A stretch of DNA of 64,000 nucleotides, taken from the NCBI RefSeq assembly GCF_003666605.1, contig NZ_RCIV01000001.1:310001-374000 (forward strand), read 5' to 3'. The position numbers were made by a program, and so were the translations under genes. Position 1 is the stretch's first letter; each line of letters starts with the position of its first letter. This stretch comes from Propionibacterium australiense (lineage in GTDB: Bacteria > Actinomycetota > Actinomycetes > Propionibacteriales > Propionibacteriaceae). This document shows, in pieces, positions 30,673-40,509 of the stretch. The notes beneath the pieces were generated by a model. That model ran no database searches. It saw only the letters and a program-made list of their open reading frames with translations, and was not told where the DNA came from.

Positions 30673-33600
30673 TCAGGCCTCGGACTCCAGCTTGTACGAA
30701 TCGGCTCCCGGCCGACGGGAGAGGTCGATGCCCAGGTCGTCGGCGGAGCGGAAGTCGTCCTCCGAGTCGCGCAGATCGATGATCTGGCCGTCGACACCGA
30801 GCACCTCGACGTTCAGGCACAGGGACTGCATCTCCTTGACGAGGACCTTGAAGCCCTCGGGGATGCCCGGCTCGGGGATGTTCTCGCCCTTGACGATGGC
30901 CTCGTAGACCTTGACCCGGCCGGCCACGTCGTCGGACTTGATGGTGAGCATCTCCTGCAGAGCCCAGGCGGCGCCGTAGGCCTCCAGTGCCCACACCTCC
31001 ATCTCGCCGAACCGCTGGCCGCCGAACTGGGCCTTGCCGCCCAGGGGCTGCTGCGTGATCATCGAGTACGGGCCGGTGGAGCGGGCATGGATCTTGTCGT
31101 CGACCAGGTGGTGCAGCTTCAGCATGTACATGTAGCCGACACCCACCTTCTCGGGGAAGGGCTCGCCGGAGCGACCGTCGAAGAGCGTGGCCTTGCCGTC
31201 GCTGTCGACGACCATGTCACCGTCCCGGTTGGGCAGGCCATTGGCCAGCAGGCCCGAGATCTCCGCCTCGTCCGCGCCGTCGAACACCGGGGTGGCCAGG
31301 TGGGCGTCGCCTGCGACGTGCTCGAGTCCGACCTCGCGCAGGCGCTGGGCCCAGGGCTCGTCGCACTCACCGATGTCCCAGCCCGAGTGGGCGACCCAGC
31401 CGAGGTGCATCTCGAGCACCTGGCCGAGGTTCATGCGCGAGGGCACGCCGAGCGGGTTGAGGATGATGTCGACCGGGGTGCCGTCGGCCATGAAGGGCAT
31501 GTCCTCGACAGGCAGGATCTTGGAGATGACGCCCTTGTTGCCGTGACGGCCGGCGAGCTTGTCGCCCACCTGCACCTTGCGTTTCTGGGCGACGTAGACG
31601 CGGACCATCTGGTTGACGCCGGGCGGCAGCTCGTCGGAGTCCTCGCGGTCGAAGATGCGCACGCCGATGACGGTGCCCTCCTCGCCGTGCGGGACCTTCA
31701 TCGAGGTGTCGCGGACCTCGCGGGCCTTCTCACCGAAGATGGCGCGCAGCAGACGCTCCTCGGGCGTCAGCTCGGTCTCGCCCTTGGGGGTGACCTTGCC
31801 GACGAGGATGTCACCGGTGCGCACCTCGGCGCCGATACGGATGATGCCGCGCTCGTCGAGGTTGGCGACCATGTCGTCGGACACGTTCGGGATGTCGCGG
31901 GTGATCTCCTCCGGACCGAGTTTGGTGTCACGGGCGTCGACCTCGTGCTCCTCGATGTGGATCGAGGTGAGGACGTCCTCCGAGACGACCCGTTCGGACA
32001 GGATGATGGCGTCCTCGTAGTTCAGGCCGTTCCACGGCATGAACGCTGCCAGCAGATTGCGACCGAGGGCCAGCTCGCCCTGGTCGGTGCAGGGGCCGTC
32101 GGCCAGCGGCGTGCCCTTCTCCACGTGCTGTCCGGGGACGACGATGGGGCGCTGGTTGACGCAGGTGCCCGCGTTGGAGCGCTGGAACTTCTCGAGCTTG
32201 AACGTCTGGTAGGTGCCGTCGTCGCAGGCGATGTCGATGAGATCACCGGTGACGGAGGTCACCGTGCCGGGCTTGGAGGCGCAGGTGACCTCGCCGACGT
32301 CGATGGCCGTGCGGTACTCCATGCCGGTCCCCACGAAGGGGGCCTCGTTGCGCACCAGCGGGACCGCCTGGCGCTGCATGTTGGCGCCCATGAGGGCCCG
32401 CGAGGAGTCGTCGTGCTCGAGGAACGGGATGAGCGCCGAACCGACCGAGACCATCTGGCGCGGGGAGACGTCCATGTAGTCGACCTCGTCGCGCGGGAGG
32501 AGATCGACCTCGCCGTGGCGCTTGCGCACCAGGACGCGGTCCTCGACGAAGCGCCCGTCCGCGTCGACCCCGGCGTTGGCCTGGGCGATGATGTGACGGT
32601 CCTCCTCGTCGGCGGTCAGGTAGTCGACGTCGTCGGTGACCATGCCGTCGACGACCTTGCGGTACGGCGTCTCGATGAAGCCGAAGGCGTTGACCCGTGC
32701 GAACGAGGCCAGCGAACCGATGAGGCCGATGTTCGGACCCTCGGGGGTCTCGATCGGGCACATCCGCCCGTAGTGGCTCGGGTGGACGTCACGGACCTCC
32801 ATGCCGGCGCGGTCGCGGGAGAGACCGCCGGGGCCCAGGGCCGACAGACGGCGCTTGTGCGTCATCTCGGCCAGCGGGTTGTTCTGGTCCATGAACTGGG
32901 AGAGCTGGCTGGTGCCGAAGAACTCCTTGAGCGCGGCGGTGACCGGCCGCACGTTGATGAGGGTCTGGGGCGTGATGGCCTCGATGTCCTGCGTGGTCAT
33001 CCGGTCGCGCACGACGCGCTCCATCCGGCCGAGGCCGGTGCGCAGCTGGTTCTGGATGAGCTCGCCGACGGTGCGCAGACGGCGGTTGCCGAAGTGGTCG
33101 ATGTCGTCGGCCTCCACCAGGAGACCGCCCTCGAGCTCGGTCCTGCCCTCGTGCAGGGCGCAGATGTAGTGGATCGCGGCCTTGATGTCGTCGATCGTCA
33201 GCACCTGCTGGTCGAACGGCAGGTTGAGGCCGAGCTTCTTGTTGATCTTGTAGCGGCCGACCTTGGCGGTGTCGTAGCGCTTCGGGTTGAAGTAGAAGTT
33301 CTCCAGCAGCGTCTGGGCGGCGTCGCGGCTCGGCGGCTCACCGGGGCGCAGCTTGCGGTAGATGTCGAGGAGCGCCTCCCCCTGGGTGGTGACGTGATCC
33401 TTCTCCATCGTCATGCGGATGGACTCGTGCTCACCGAACTCCTCGAGGATCTGCTCCTCGGTCCAGCCCAGCGCCTTGAGCAGGACGGTGACGTTCTGCT
33501 TGCGCTTGCGGTCGAGGCGGACGCCGACGGTGTCGCGCTTGTCGATCTCGAACTCGAGCCAGGCGCCCCGGGAGGGGATCACCTTGCAGGTGAAGATGTC

Positions 33601-34149
33601 CTTGTCGCTGGTCTTGTCGGGGGTCTGCTCGAAGTAGACGCCCGGGGAGCGCACCAGCTGGGAGACGACGACGCGTTCGGTGCCGGTGATGATGAAGGTG
33701 CCCTTGTCGGTCATCAGCGGGAAGTCGCCGATGAACACGGTCTGGCTCTTGATCTCACCCGTGTCGTTGTTCATGAACTCGGCGGTGACGAACAGCGGCG
33801 CCGCGTAGGTGGCGTCACGGTCCTTGCACTCGTCGATGGTGTACTTGGGCTCCTCGAAGCGATGGTCGCGGAAGCTCAGCGACATCGTCTGGGAGAAGTC
33901 CTCGATCGGGGAGATCTCCTCGAAGATCTCCTCGAGTCCGGACTTGGTGTTGACACCGGTGCGCCCCGCGGCCAGGGCCTCGTCCACCTCGTGCTGCCAC
34001 ACGTCGTTGCCGACGAGCCAGTTGAACGATTTCACCTGCAGGTCGAGCAGATTGGGGACTTCCAGGGGCTCCTGAATCTTCGCGAAGGAGATTCGTCCGC
34101 TGGCGGAGACGACATCGGTATTCTTCAACGCATTGCGCGAGGCGGCCAA
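30673..34149 (-). CDS. rpoB: RNA polymerase beta subunit
   Basis: A 1158-residue beta subunit. The rifampicin region reads [20 protein letters not shown] then [18 protein letters not shown]; the positions matching E. coli Asp516, His526 and Ser531 are wild type, so no resistance substitution is evident. The start is taken as TTG at 34149, because GGAAGGACC precedes it and the resulting N-terminus ([20 protein letters not shown]) matches actinobacterial RpoB; no ATG or GTG fits as well. Upstream extension of the frame is spurious. Confidence 0.97.
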   Translation of the reverse strand: MAASRNALKNTDVVSASGRISFAKIQEPLEVPNLLDLQVKSFNWLVGNDVWQHEVDEALAAGRTGVNTKSGLEEIFEEISPIEDFSQTMSLSFRDHRFEEPKYTIDECKDRDATYAAPLFVTAEFMNNDTGEIKSQTVFIGDFPLMTDKGTFIITGTERVVVSQLVRSPGVYFEQTPDKTSDKDIFTCKVIPSRGAWLEFEIDKRDTVGVRLDRKRKQNVTVLLKALGWTEEQILEEFGEHESIRMTMEKDHVTTQGEALLDIYRKLRPGEPPSRDAAQTLLENFYFNPKRYDTAKVGRYKINKKLGLNLPFDQQVLTIDDIKAAIHYICALHEGRTELEGGLLVEADDIDHFGNRRLRTVGELIQNQLRTGLGRMERVVRDRMTTQDIEAITPQTLINVRPVTAALKEFFGTSQLSQFMDQNNPLAEMTHKRRLSALGPGGLSRDRAGMEVRDVHPSHYGRMCPIETPEGPNIGLIGSLASFARVNAFGFIETPYRKVVDGMVTDDVDYLTADEEDRHIIAQANAGVDADGRFVEDRVLVRKRHGEVDLLPRDEVDYMDVSPRQMVSVGSALIPFLEHDDSSRALMGANMQRQAVPLVRNEAPFVGTGMEYRTAIDVGEVTCASKPGTVTSVTGDLIDIACDDGTYQTFKLEKFQRSNAGTCVNQRPIVVPGQHVEKGTPLADGPCTDQGELALGRNLLAAFMPWNGLNYEDAIILSERVVSEDVLTSIHIEEHEVDARDTKLGPEEITRDIPNVSDDMVANLDERGIIRIGAEVRTGDILVGKVTPKGETELTPEERLLRAIFGEKAREVRDTSMKVPHGEEGTVIGVRIFDREDSDELPPGVNQMVRVYVAQKRKVQVGDKLAGRHGNKGVISKILPVEDMPFMADGTPVDIILNPLGVPSRMNLGQVLEMHLGWVAHSGWDIGECDEPWAQRLREVGLEHVAGDAHLATPVFDGADEAEISGLLANGLPNRDGDMVVDSDGKATLFDGRSGEPFPEKVGVGYMYMLKLHHLVDDKIHARSTGPYSMITQQPLGGKAQFGGQRFGEMEVWALEAYGAAWALQEMLTIKSDDVAGRVKVYEAIVKGENIPEPGIPEGFKVLVKEMQSLCLNVEVLGVDGQIIDLRDSEDDFRSADDLGIDLSRRPGADSYKLESEA

Positions 34150-34240
34150 GGTGTGGTCCTTCCAAGAACTCGCAAGGTTCTTTGCATGCAAAACGGCCCG
34201 CGGCGAGACGGGTCGTCCATATGGCGATAAGCAACTATGA

Positions 34241-34269
34241 ACTATAGACCAGATCCGGCAGAAGGGCAA
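34241..34269 (-). promoter_or_regulatory. rpoBC promoter
   Basis: On the minus strand TTGCCC (34269-34264) and TATAGT (34246-34241) are separated by exactly 17 bases, the best sigma-70-type match I noticed in the window. It lies about 90 bases upstream of the rpoB TTG start. The leader contains the palindrome TTTGCATGCAAA near 34180. Confidence 0.82.
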
Positions 34270-34400
34270 GCTCACGCCAGAGGTCTTTCCATCGCTCACC
34301 GCAAGGCCCACAGGCAGTGGCCTGCGCGGCGGACCACGCCTCAGATGATACGCACGCGCCCCCGCTCCGACGTGCCCCGGCGCGCCGCGCGGGCCGCGGG

Positions 34401-35012
34401 TCAGCGGATCGCGTTGATCTGGTCGAGGTGGACGATGTCGTCGCACAGCCGCCTCGCCAACGGCGGGCTGTGCGTGATGACGAGCAGACCGACCCGGCGT
34501 TCTCGGATGAGCCCGAGCAGCCGCGACCAGATGAGCGCCTGGGTGATCGGGTCGAGCATGGTCGTCATCTCGTCGGCGACGAGATAGCGCAGCCGCGGGT
34601 GCAGCGCCCGCGCGATGCAGAAGCGCTGCAGCTCTCCCCCGCTGAGTTCGCCGGGAAACCGGGTGAGCCAGGCCTTCTCGATGCCGAGCGCCCGGCGGGT
34701 TCTCTCGTCGACCGGCCAGCACTCGGTGAGAATGCGCTCCATGCGCCAGCGGGGGTTCACCGCCAGCTCCGGGTTCTGGTTGAGGTACTGCACGAGGCCG
34801 GGGCGTTCGGCGTTGACCGGACCGCCGTCGAGCGTGACCTTCCCGCCCTGGGGGCGTTCCCAGCCGGCGAGGATACGGGCGAAGGTGCTCTTGCCGTAGC
34901 CGGACGGGGCGATGAGCCCGCGGACCTGGCCGGCGGCCAGGTCGAGGCTGACGTCGCTCAGGACGGGGGTGCCGCTGCGGTATGCGAAGCGAATGTTCTC
35001 AGCCCTCAGCAT
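34401..35012 (-). CDS. Opp/Nik-type ABC ATPase 2 (OppF/NikE-like) of the riboswitch-controlled transporter
   Basis: A 203-residue ATPase. Walker A is [17 protein letters not shown], the Q loop [20 protein letters not shown] is of Opp/Dpp/Nik type, the signature is [17 protein letters not shown], Walker [16 protein letters not shown] and the H loop [13 protein letters not shown]. It is shorter than OppF (about 320 residues), lacking the C-terminal oligopeptide-binding extension, which is more like NikE/CntF. Asp-Glu-Met-Thr replaces the usual DEPT/DEPV. The ATG at 35012 follows GAGGAGG and overlaps the upstream ATPase by 14 bases. Confidence 0.85.
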   Translation of the reverse strand: MLRAENIRFAYRSGTPVLSDVSLDLAAGQVRGLIAPSGYGKSTFARILAGWERPQGGKVTLDGGPVNAERPGLVQYLNQNPELAVNPRWRMERILTECWPVDERTRRALGIEKAWLTRFPGELSGGELQRFCIARALHPRLRYLVADEMTTMLDPITQALIWSRLLGLIRERRVGLLVITHSPPLARRLCDDIVHLDQINAIR

Positions 35013-35832
35013 GCCCGGCCTCCTCTCCCCCGGCATCGGTTCCCTCGGCCAGCGACAGGTCGGCGCCGTCGAAGTCGTGCTGGGGCAGGGCCCGCCACAG
35101 CCCTGCCGCGTACCGGCCGTTGTCGTAGTGGTCGGGGTCCATGAACTCGCGCGCCGGCATCTCGGCGATCATGCGCCCTCGGTTGAGGATGAGGACGCGG
35201 TCGGAGACCGCGCTGATGAGGTCGACGTCGTGACTGATGACGATGAGGCATCGCCCCTCGTCGGCCATGGCGCGGAAGTCGGCGAGCATGCGCTCGGCCA
35301 GGTCGACGGACAGGCCGGGCGTCGGCTCGTCGGCGATGATGAGACGCGCACTGCTGAGCATCGCCGTGGCGAGGAGAACACGCCGGGCCATGCCCCCGGA
35401 CAGCTGGAAGGGGAACTTGTCCAGGTCAGCGCGGCTCAGCTCGAAGCGTTCGGCGATCTCGTCGAGTTCGTCCGCACTGGGCTCGGCACTGGTGAGCAGC
35501 TGGCGGCGCACCCGCATGAGCGGGTCGAGATAGCTGATCGACTGGGGGATGAGGGCGAACTCGCTGCCCCGCAGTGCCCTGGTGCGTTCGGGCGTGAGGG
35601 GCTGCCCGTCGTAGCTCACCGTCCCGCCGACACGGGCGTTGTACGGCAGCAGGCCCATGATGGCATGGGCCAGGAGCGATTTGCCAGAGCCCGATGCCCC
35701 GACGACGCCGAGGATCTGCCCGGCCTCCGCGCACGCGTCGAGTCCGTCGACGGCCCAGCCGGTGGCGCGCCGGTAGAAGGTGCGGTACATCGTGAAGCCG
35801 ACCCGCAGGTCGTTCACCTCGAGAAGGGGCAT
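34999..35832 (-). CDS. Opp/Nik-type ABC ATPase 1 (OppD/NikD-like)
   Basis: A 277-residue ATPase with Walker A VVGASGSGKSLLAHAIMGLL, Q loop ALIPQSISYLDPLMRV, signature FQLSGGMARRVLLATAML, Walker B LIIADEPTPGLSVDLAER and H loop LIVISHDVDLI. The opening VNDLRVGFTMYR and the later REFMDPDHYDNGRYAAGLWRA are of the peptide/nickel branch. It sits nine bases downstream of the permease gene and overlaps the second ATPase. Confidence 0.87.
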   Translation of the reverse strand: MPLLEVNDLRVGFTMYRTFYRRATGWAVDGLDACAEAGQILGVVGASGSGKSLLAHAIMGLLPYNARVGGTVSYDGQPLTPERTRALRGSEFALIPQSISYLDPLMRVRRQLLTSAEPSADELDEIAERFELSRADLDKFPFQLSGGMARRVLLATAMLSSARLIIADEPTPGLSVDLAERMLADFRAMADEGRCLIVISHDVDLISAVSDRVLILNRGRMIAEMPAREFMDPDHYDNGRYAAGLWRALPQHDFDGADLSLAEGTDAGGEEAGHAEG

Positions 35833-35841
35833 CGTCGTCTC

Positions 35842-36699
35842 CTAGTTCTGCGCCGCGGCCGGGCTGACGAGGGCCTGCAGGGAGTCGCCGCAGCGGTCGA
35901 CGACCAGGACGATGGCCAGCAGGGCCAGGCCGGGGAAGACGCCGAGCCACCAGGCACCGGTGGACAGGTACTGCATCGACTCGGACAGGATGACTCCCAC
36001 GGCCGGCAGTTGGCTGGGGATGCCGAAGCCCAGGAAGGTCAGGCCGGACTCGTGGAGGATGGCGTGCGGGAACATGAGGATCGTGTTTACCAGGGCCTGC
36101 GGCACGATGTGCGGCAGGAAGTGGGAGCGGGCGATGAACCAGCGGGAGCGCCCCATCTGCCGCGAGGCGATGACATAGGCGCTGGTGCGCAGGTGAAGGG
36201 TCTCGGCGCGCACGATGCGACACAGACTCACCCAGTGGGTGACCGCGACGCCGATCATGACGCCGGGAATGCCCCGGCCCACCAGGATCGCGATGAAGAT
36301 CATGAAGATCAGGTGCGGCATGCCCTGCATGAGGTCGACGAGCCAGAGCACGGCCCGGTCGACCCAGCCGCCGCAGACCGCGGCGCCGATCCCCAGCAGC
36401 AGGGCGATGAGCGTGCTCACCAGCGAGGCGAACAGGCCGATGCGGATCGAGATCGACAGGCCTCTCAGGGTTCGCATGAGCATGTCGCGCCCCAGCCAGT
36501 CGGTGCCGAACAGATGCGCAAGGCTCGGCGGCTGGTTGGCCCGGTCGAAGTGCACGGCGTAGGCGCTCTCGGGGATCATGCCGCCGAAGACGCCGAGCAC
36601 GACCATGAGCAGCGCCGTGCCGGCGAAGACGACGGTCGCCCTGCGACGTCCGTTCCAGCGTTCGACGACGGGTTCGCTGGCGAGTACGAGGGCGCTCAT
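35842..36699 (-). CDS. Opp/Nik-type ABC permease (DppC/NikC-like)
   Basis: A 285-residue inner-membrane permease with about six segments. FGTDWLGRDMLMRTLRGLSI is the DppC/NikC N-terminal motif. The EAA loop region reads TSAYVIASRQMGRSRWFIAR, with HFLPHIVPQALV following. The ATG at 36699 overlaps the stop of the DppB-like gene by four bases; the longer frame upstream is inside that gene. Confidence 0.88.
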   Translation of the reverse strand: MSALVLASEPVVERWNGRRRATVVFAGTALLMVVLGVFGGMIPESAYAVHFDRANQPPSLAHLFGTDWLGRDMLMRTLRGLSISIRIGLFASLVSTLIALLLGIGAAVCGGWVDRAVLWLVDLMQGMPHLIFMIFIAILVGRGIPGVMIGVAVTHWVSLCRIVRAETLHLRTSAYVIASRQMGRSRWFIARSHFLPHIVPQALVNTILMFPHAILHESGLTFLGFGIPSQLPAVGVILSESMQYLSTGAWWLGVFPGLALLAIVLVVDRCGDSLQALVSPAAAQN

Positions 36700-37730
36700 G
36701 CCCACTCCTGTCTGATTCTCGGGTCGATGACGGGGTACAGCAGGTTCGCGATGAGATTGCCGATGAAGACGATCGTGGCGCTGATGAGGGTGATGCCGAT
36801 GAGCAGCGGCAGATCCCCCTTGGTGCCCGCCATGGAGGTCAGGGCGCCGAGCCCGGCGTAGCTGAAGACGGTCTCGGCGAGCACAGAGCCGCCGATGATC
36901 TCGCTGATCGAGCCGAACTGCAGGGTGACGAAGGGCTTGAGGCAGTTGCGCAGTCCGTGCCGGATGACGAAACGCCACGGCCCCTCACCGCGCCCGGCGG
37001 CGAAGAGCGCGTAGTCGGACTCGGACTCCTGCACCAGGCGGGCCCGGGTCTGCAGCGCGATGGAGGAGACGCCCGAGACTGACAAGGTCAGGGCGGGCAG
37101 GATCATGTGGTGGAGCCGCTCTGCCAGGCTCGAGTCGGCGAGGCTGACCCCGGCGCTCGTCGACAGCCCGATGGGGAACCAGCCGAGGTGGACGGCGAAC
37201 AGAAGCAGCATGAGCAGACCGAACCAGAAGGTCGGCAGGGCCGCGAAGACATAGCAGATCGTGCTGATGAGCCGATCAGGCCATCCCCCGCGGTTCTTGC
37301 CCGCGACGATGCCGAGCACGGCACCGAGGACGCCGGAGGCCAGCCATGCGGTCGCCAGGAGCATCACCGAGTTCGCCAGCCCCTCGGCGATCACCTCGGC
37401 GACCGGCCGCTGGAGCATGAGCGAGGTCCCGAGATCGCCATGCAGGGCATTGCCCCACCACCGGAGGAACTGCCCGACGGCCGGTTCGTCGAGCCCCCAC
37501 TTGGCGGACAGGGCCTCGTACTGGCTGGGGTCGACGGCGTTCTCGGCGCCCAGGTACGCCGATACCGGGTCAATTGGCGAGACCTTGGCCAAGAAGAAGG
37601 TGAGCACACTCACCGCGAAGATCAGCGAGGCGCACTTGATCAGCTGACCGCCCGCATAGCGCAGGGGCCCGATGAACACCCGCCGGCCCGTCCGCCGGGT
37701 GTGCCCGGCGGGGGCCGCAACGGCACTCAT
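36696..37730 (-). CDS. Opp/Nik-type ABC permease (DppB/NikB-like)
   Basis: A 344-residue permease. The N-terminal segment SLIFAVSVLTFFLAKVSPID and the later LALTLSVSGVSSIALQTRARL-like region, followed by ESDYALFAAGRGEGPWRFVI, are typical of DppB/NikB, with the EAA-type loop at the latter. About six transmembrane segments. The ATG at 37730 overlaps the binding-protein stop by four bases, so all five transporter genes appear co-translated. Confidence 0.87.
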   Translation of the reverse strand: MSAVAAPAGHTRRTGRRVFIGPLRYAGGQLIKCASLIFAVSVLTFFLAKVSPIDPVSAYLGAENAVDPSQYEALSAKWGLDEPAVGQFLRWWGNALHGDLGTSLMLQRPVAEVIAEGLANSVMLLATAWLASGVLGAVLGIVAGKNRGGWPDRLISTICYVFAALPTFWFGLLMLLLFAVHLGWFPIGLSTSAGVSLADSSLAERLHHMILPALTLSVSGVSSIALQTRARLVQESESDYALFAAGRGEGPWRFVIRHGLRNCLKPFVTLQFGSISEIIGGSVLAETVFSYAGLGALTSMAGTKGDLPLLIGITLISATIVFIGNLIANLLYPVIDPRIRQEWA

Positions 37731-39406
37731 CCGCTGATGTCCCATGTGTTGAGGTTGTAGAGCACGTGCAGGAAGTGGTCGTGCGGGTGCACTCGCTGGG
37801 TCCCGATGTCCAGGCCGTCGCGCACGTAGTAGTTGTGGCGGATGTAGCCGACGCATAGATAGGGATTGTCGCCGAGCACCGAGCCGCCGGTCCTGCCATC
37901 CCACAGGGCCTTGTGCCAGTGCTCGTCGGCGCTCTTCTGGTCGGTGGCCGTCAGGGCCTGTTCGAGGTGCTCCTCGACGGTCGGGTTGTCATAGCAGGCG
38001 ATGTTGGCCCATCCGCTGTCGTGGCTGAGCGCACTCGAGAGCATGGTGCGCACGTGATAGGGATTCAGCCGGCCTCCGCCGAGGACGACGGCGCTGGAGC
38101 GGTTGCGCTCACGCATCCAGGTGAAGTCCCCGCCCTCGTTCTGCACCTCGATCCCGAGTTCGGCCATCTGGGCCTTGAAGGCCTCGGCGATGGCTTGACG
38201 CCCCGAATCGTTGGTCGGGTAGAGCAGGGGGAAGCTGGCGCGCTGCCCATTCTTGACGCGGATGCCGTCCGGACCTGTGACCCAGCCGGCATCGTCGAGG
38301 AGTTTCCTGGCCGCCTCGACGTCGCCGTCCCTGAGCTGTTTCGTGTCCTCCTTGATGCCCCAGTCGAAGGCGTCGAAGATGTCGAAGGCGACCTCGCCGT
38401 AGCCGTACAGGCAATCGTCGATCATCTGCTGACGGTTGACTCCGGTGGCCATGGCCTTGCGGATGACCGGATCGCTCGTCACGGCATTGCCGACCTGCTG
38501 CCCCTCGACCTCGAAGGCGCCCGGTTCCTGGCAGGGCAGTGAGATGACGCGATATCCGAAGGTCGGCAAGCTCTTGAGGCTGAATCCGTTCACCTGCTGG
38601 CCGGACAGATTCGGATAGACCTCGGCGACATCGACCTGGCCCGATCTGGCGGCGGCCAGGGCCGCGTCGGCTTCCATGAGGAGCAGGGTGGCCTTGGCGA
38701 ACACCGGCTTGGTGCCGTAGTAGCCGTCATTGCGCTCCATGATGAGCTGCTGGCCCTGGACGTAGTCGACCAGCTTCCACGGGCCGGAGCCGACCGGTTT
38801 CGAGGCGAAGACGGCCTCGTCATAGCCGGCCTCGGGCACGATGCCGAGCGTCGCGGCCGTGTGCAGCAACGTCGACCAGGGCTTGGTGAGGATCAGCTGA
38901 ACCGTGTTCGGATCGACCACGACCGCTTTGTCGAAACCGGGCATGGAGACGGAGGCGGCATCCTTCGCCTTGTTGTAGGTGAAGGCGACATCGCCGGCGG
39001 TGAGCGGGCTCCCGTCACTGAACGTGACATCCGACCGTATGGCGAAGGTCCAGATCAGTCCGTCATCGCTGATGGAGTACTCAGTGGCCAGGTCGTTGAC
39101 GATCTGATTGTTGTCGTCGGCGGCCATGAGGGTGCTGTTGAAGAGCAGGACGCCAGTCTCGCCGAAACCCTTGATCGGGTCGAAAGGAGCCTTCACAGTC
39201 GATGGGTCCATCGCCACAATGACCTCCTTGCGACCCGCCAGACGCTCGGGCAGCGCTCCGGTCGAGGCCGCCGAGGAGCCAGCACCAGAACAGCCGGTGA
39301 GCCCCAGACCGCCCATCGCGGCGAGGGCGGCTCCCCCACCGAGCAGGGCACGACGACTGAGCTGCCGCGAGGGCAGTTGACGGTTTCGCTGGGACGTACT
39401 GCTCAT
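37727..39406 (-). CDS. Opp/Nik family extracellular solute-binding lipoprotein
   Basis: A 559-residue SBP_bac_5 protein. The signal region RQLSRRALLGGGAALAAMGG has a twin-arginine pair, followed by lipobox GLGLTGCSG, so it is likely Tat- or Sec-exported and lipidated. EYSISDDGLIWTFAIRSDVT, FSDGSPLTAGDVAFTYNKAK and VGSGPWKLVDYVQGQ are family landmarks. The C-terminus has a His cluster, RVHPHDHFLHVLYN, that would suit metal or metallophore binding, though this is not proof. The ATG follows GAGGAGC. Its leader holds a cobalamin riboswitch, arguing for cobalt, a cobalt chelate, a corrinoid or a related metal complex rather than peptides. Confidence 0.88.
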   Translation of the reverse strand: MSSTSQRNRQLPSRQLSRRALLGGGAALAAMGGLGLTGCSGAGSSAASTGALPERLAGRKEVIVAMDPSTVKAPFDPIKGFGETGVLLFNSTLMAADDNNQIVNDLATEYSISDDGLIWTFAIRSDVTFSDGSPLTAGDVAFTYNKAKDAASVSMPGFDKAVVVDPNTVQLILTKPWSTLLHTAATLGIVPEAGYDEAVFASKPVGSGPWKLVDYVQGQQLIMERNDGYYGTKPVFAKATLLLMEADAALAAARSGQVDVAEVYPNLSGQQVNGFSLKSLPTFGYRVISLPCQEPGAFEVEGQQVGNAVTSDPVIRKAMATGVNRQQMIDDCLYGYGEVAFDIFDAFDWGIKEDTKQLRDGDVEAARKLLDDAGWVTGPDGIRVKNGQRASFPLLYPTNDSGRQAIAEAFKAQMAELGIEVQNEGGDFTWMRERNRSSAVVLGGGRLNPYHVRTMLSSALSHDSGWANIACYDNPTVEEHLEQALTATDQKSADEHWHKALWDGRTGGSVLGDNPYLCVGYIRHNYYVRDGLDIGTQRVHPHDHFLHVLYNLNTWDISG

Positions 39407-39489
39407 GTGATGCTCCTCGGCACGACACGCCCCGGGCGCGGGCACGGCTGAGCCATTGGCCCTCCACGAGGCAGGAATCGAACGGCGAC

Positions 39490-39690
39490 GGCTGTCGCCG
39501 CACTGGCAGGTCTTCGGGCTCATGGGCGTTCCGGACCATGCCGGGTTCCTCCGCCGCTGCTTCCCGGACACCTGTGCCCAGTGCACTCGATGCGGCATCG
39601 TTCCCACTGACCGCTGCGGGACAGCTCCGGACTCACACCGGATTCCCTCTTACGACGATTCACCGAAGGCGAACCGAACCAGCGAGTTCA
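39490..39690 (-). promoter_or_regulatory. Cobalamin (AdoCbl) riboswitch upstream of the Opp/Nik-type transporter
   Basis: On the minus strand the conserved core reads AGAGGGAATCCGGTG, then GTGAGTCCGGAGCTGTCCC, GCAGCGGTCAGTGGGAA, and ends with the B12 box AGCCCGAAGACCTGCC at 39520-39505. These match the cobalamin riboswitch consensus in order and spacing; end coordinates are approximate. A 7-bp hairpin (CGGCGAC/GTCGCCG, 39483-39500) follows and may belong to the expression platform. The start codon is about 95 bases further on. There is no T tract, so translational control is likely. Cobalamin should reduce transporter synthesis. Confidence 0.9.
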
Positions 39691-39844
39691 CCGTACTGGG
39701 GGCCGGCCGTGACGGGGAACCCACTGAGAGACTCATCCGTGAGCCGCCGCGTGATCCGCACACCCGCCCCGTCGTCGAAGTGGGCCGGAGCGATCGCCTG
39801 CTTCGCCCCGACCCACCCGTGGCGACGAGACCGGTCATGAACCT

Positions 39845-39867
39845 AGCATAAATGCGAATGATTCTCA
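39845..39867 (-). promoter_or_regulatory. Zur/Fur-like palindrome with -10 element in the transporter promoter
   Basis: On the minus strand TGAGAATCATTCGCA (39867-39853) is a 7-1-7 palindrome with one mismatch pair. It agrees at 12 of 15 positions with TGAAAATCATTTTCA, which I recall as the actinobacterial Zur-type consensus. A plausible -10 (TATGCT, 39850-39845) lies just downstream, so the palindrome occupies the -35/-10 spacer, a repressor position. Which Fur-family protein binds cannot be decided here. Confidence 0.6.
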
Positions 39868-39879
39868 AAAGGTGTGGTG

Positions 39880-40509
39880 TCATCGTCGCTGCAACTGCGT
39901 GGGCGAGCAGGCCGCGTCCCGGTCGGCCCCCTGAGCGAGATTCGAGTAGTGCCCGTCGCACCAGTTCTGGGCGTCCTCTTCGGAGCCGAAGCGCTCGACG
40001 ACGAGGGTGACGAGGATGTACTGATCGTCGGTGACCGCCGGGCCGTAGGCGGAACGGCGCACGAGGAGCACCTGGGTTCCGTTGAAGGCGAACCGGTCGG
40101 CGAGGGACTCGTACTCGGCCAGGACGACCGGGGCGGAGTCGACCGTGGCCTTGCCGCTCGGTCGGGCTGCTGGTTGATTCGGCGACAGGACGAGATGGAT
40201 GCCCACCTGAACCGTCCACTGGCCCTGGACCGGCTGGATGCTCGCCCAGCCGGCATCGGCCAGGCTCGACAGCGCACTGTAGGCCTGGACATCGGTCGAC
40301 ATGGAGGAGCCCGAACCCGGCGCAGCCGCGGTGGAGACCGCACGAACGGACTCCGAGCCGACGCCGCCTGTGAGCCGGTCCTGTTGTTCGTCGTTCCGCG
40401 CGGAACCGACGCCGACCGTGAACAGGATGGCGACGAGCAGCAGCGCCACCCCGATGGCCGACCAGCGGACGAGTTCGCTACGGCTGCGCTCACCCCGTAC
40501 TGCGTTCAA
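39880..40509 (-). CDS. Hypothetical single-span membrane-anchored protein
   Basis: A 209-residue protein I do not recognise. A basic N-terminus and one transmembrane segment (RWSAIGVALLLVAILFTVGV) lead into an extracytoplasmic domain of about 155 residues with no Cys pair except C188-C197-like positions near the end (NWCDGHY and DAACSP). The start is taken as TTG at 40509 because GAGGAGGAG immediately precedes it. The promoter of the riboswitch-controlled transporter begins just past its stop. It lies downstream of rplL. Confidence 0.6.
   Translation of the reverse strand: MNAVRGERSRSELVRWSAIGVALLLVAILFTVGVGSARNDEQQDRLTGGVGSESVRAVSTAAAPGSGSSMSTDVQAYSALSSLADAGWASIQPVQGQWTVQVGIHLVLSPNQPAARPSGKATVDSAPVVLAEYESLADRFAFNGTQVLLVRRSAYGPAVTDDQYILVTLVVERFGSEEDAQNWCDGHYSNLAQGADRDAACSPTQLQRR

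Noticed and set aside
32860-32960. Possible rifampicin-resistance change in RpoB (AEMTH and SRDRAG variants)
   Set aside because: The positions known to confer resistance (E. coli Asp516, His526, Ser531 equivalents) are wild type; the differences look like natural variation.
34170-34200. TTTGCATGCAAA palindrome in the rpoB leader as a riboswitch or operator
   Set aside because: It is short and isolated, and I see no repeat elsewhere; a chance palindrome is as likely.
30625-34230. A 1201-codon plus-strand frame opposite rpoB, and a similar 778-codon frame opposite rpoC (28571-30907)
   Set aside because: Third-position GC keeps the antisense frame open; the sense strand encodes RpoB and RpoC without doubt.
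39407-39879. Short ORFs in the leader of the binding-protein gene
   Set aside because: They overlap the cobalamin riboswitch core and show no protein-like features.
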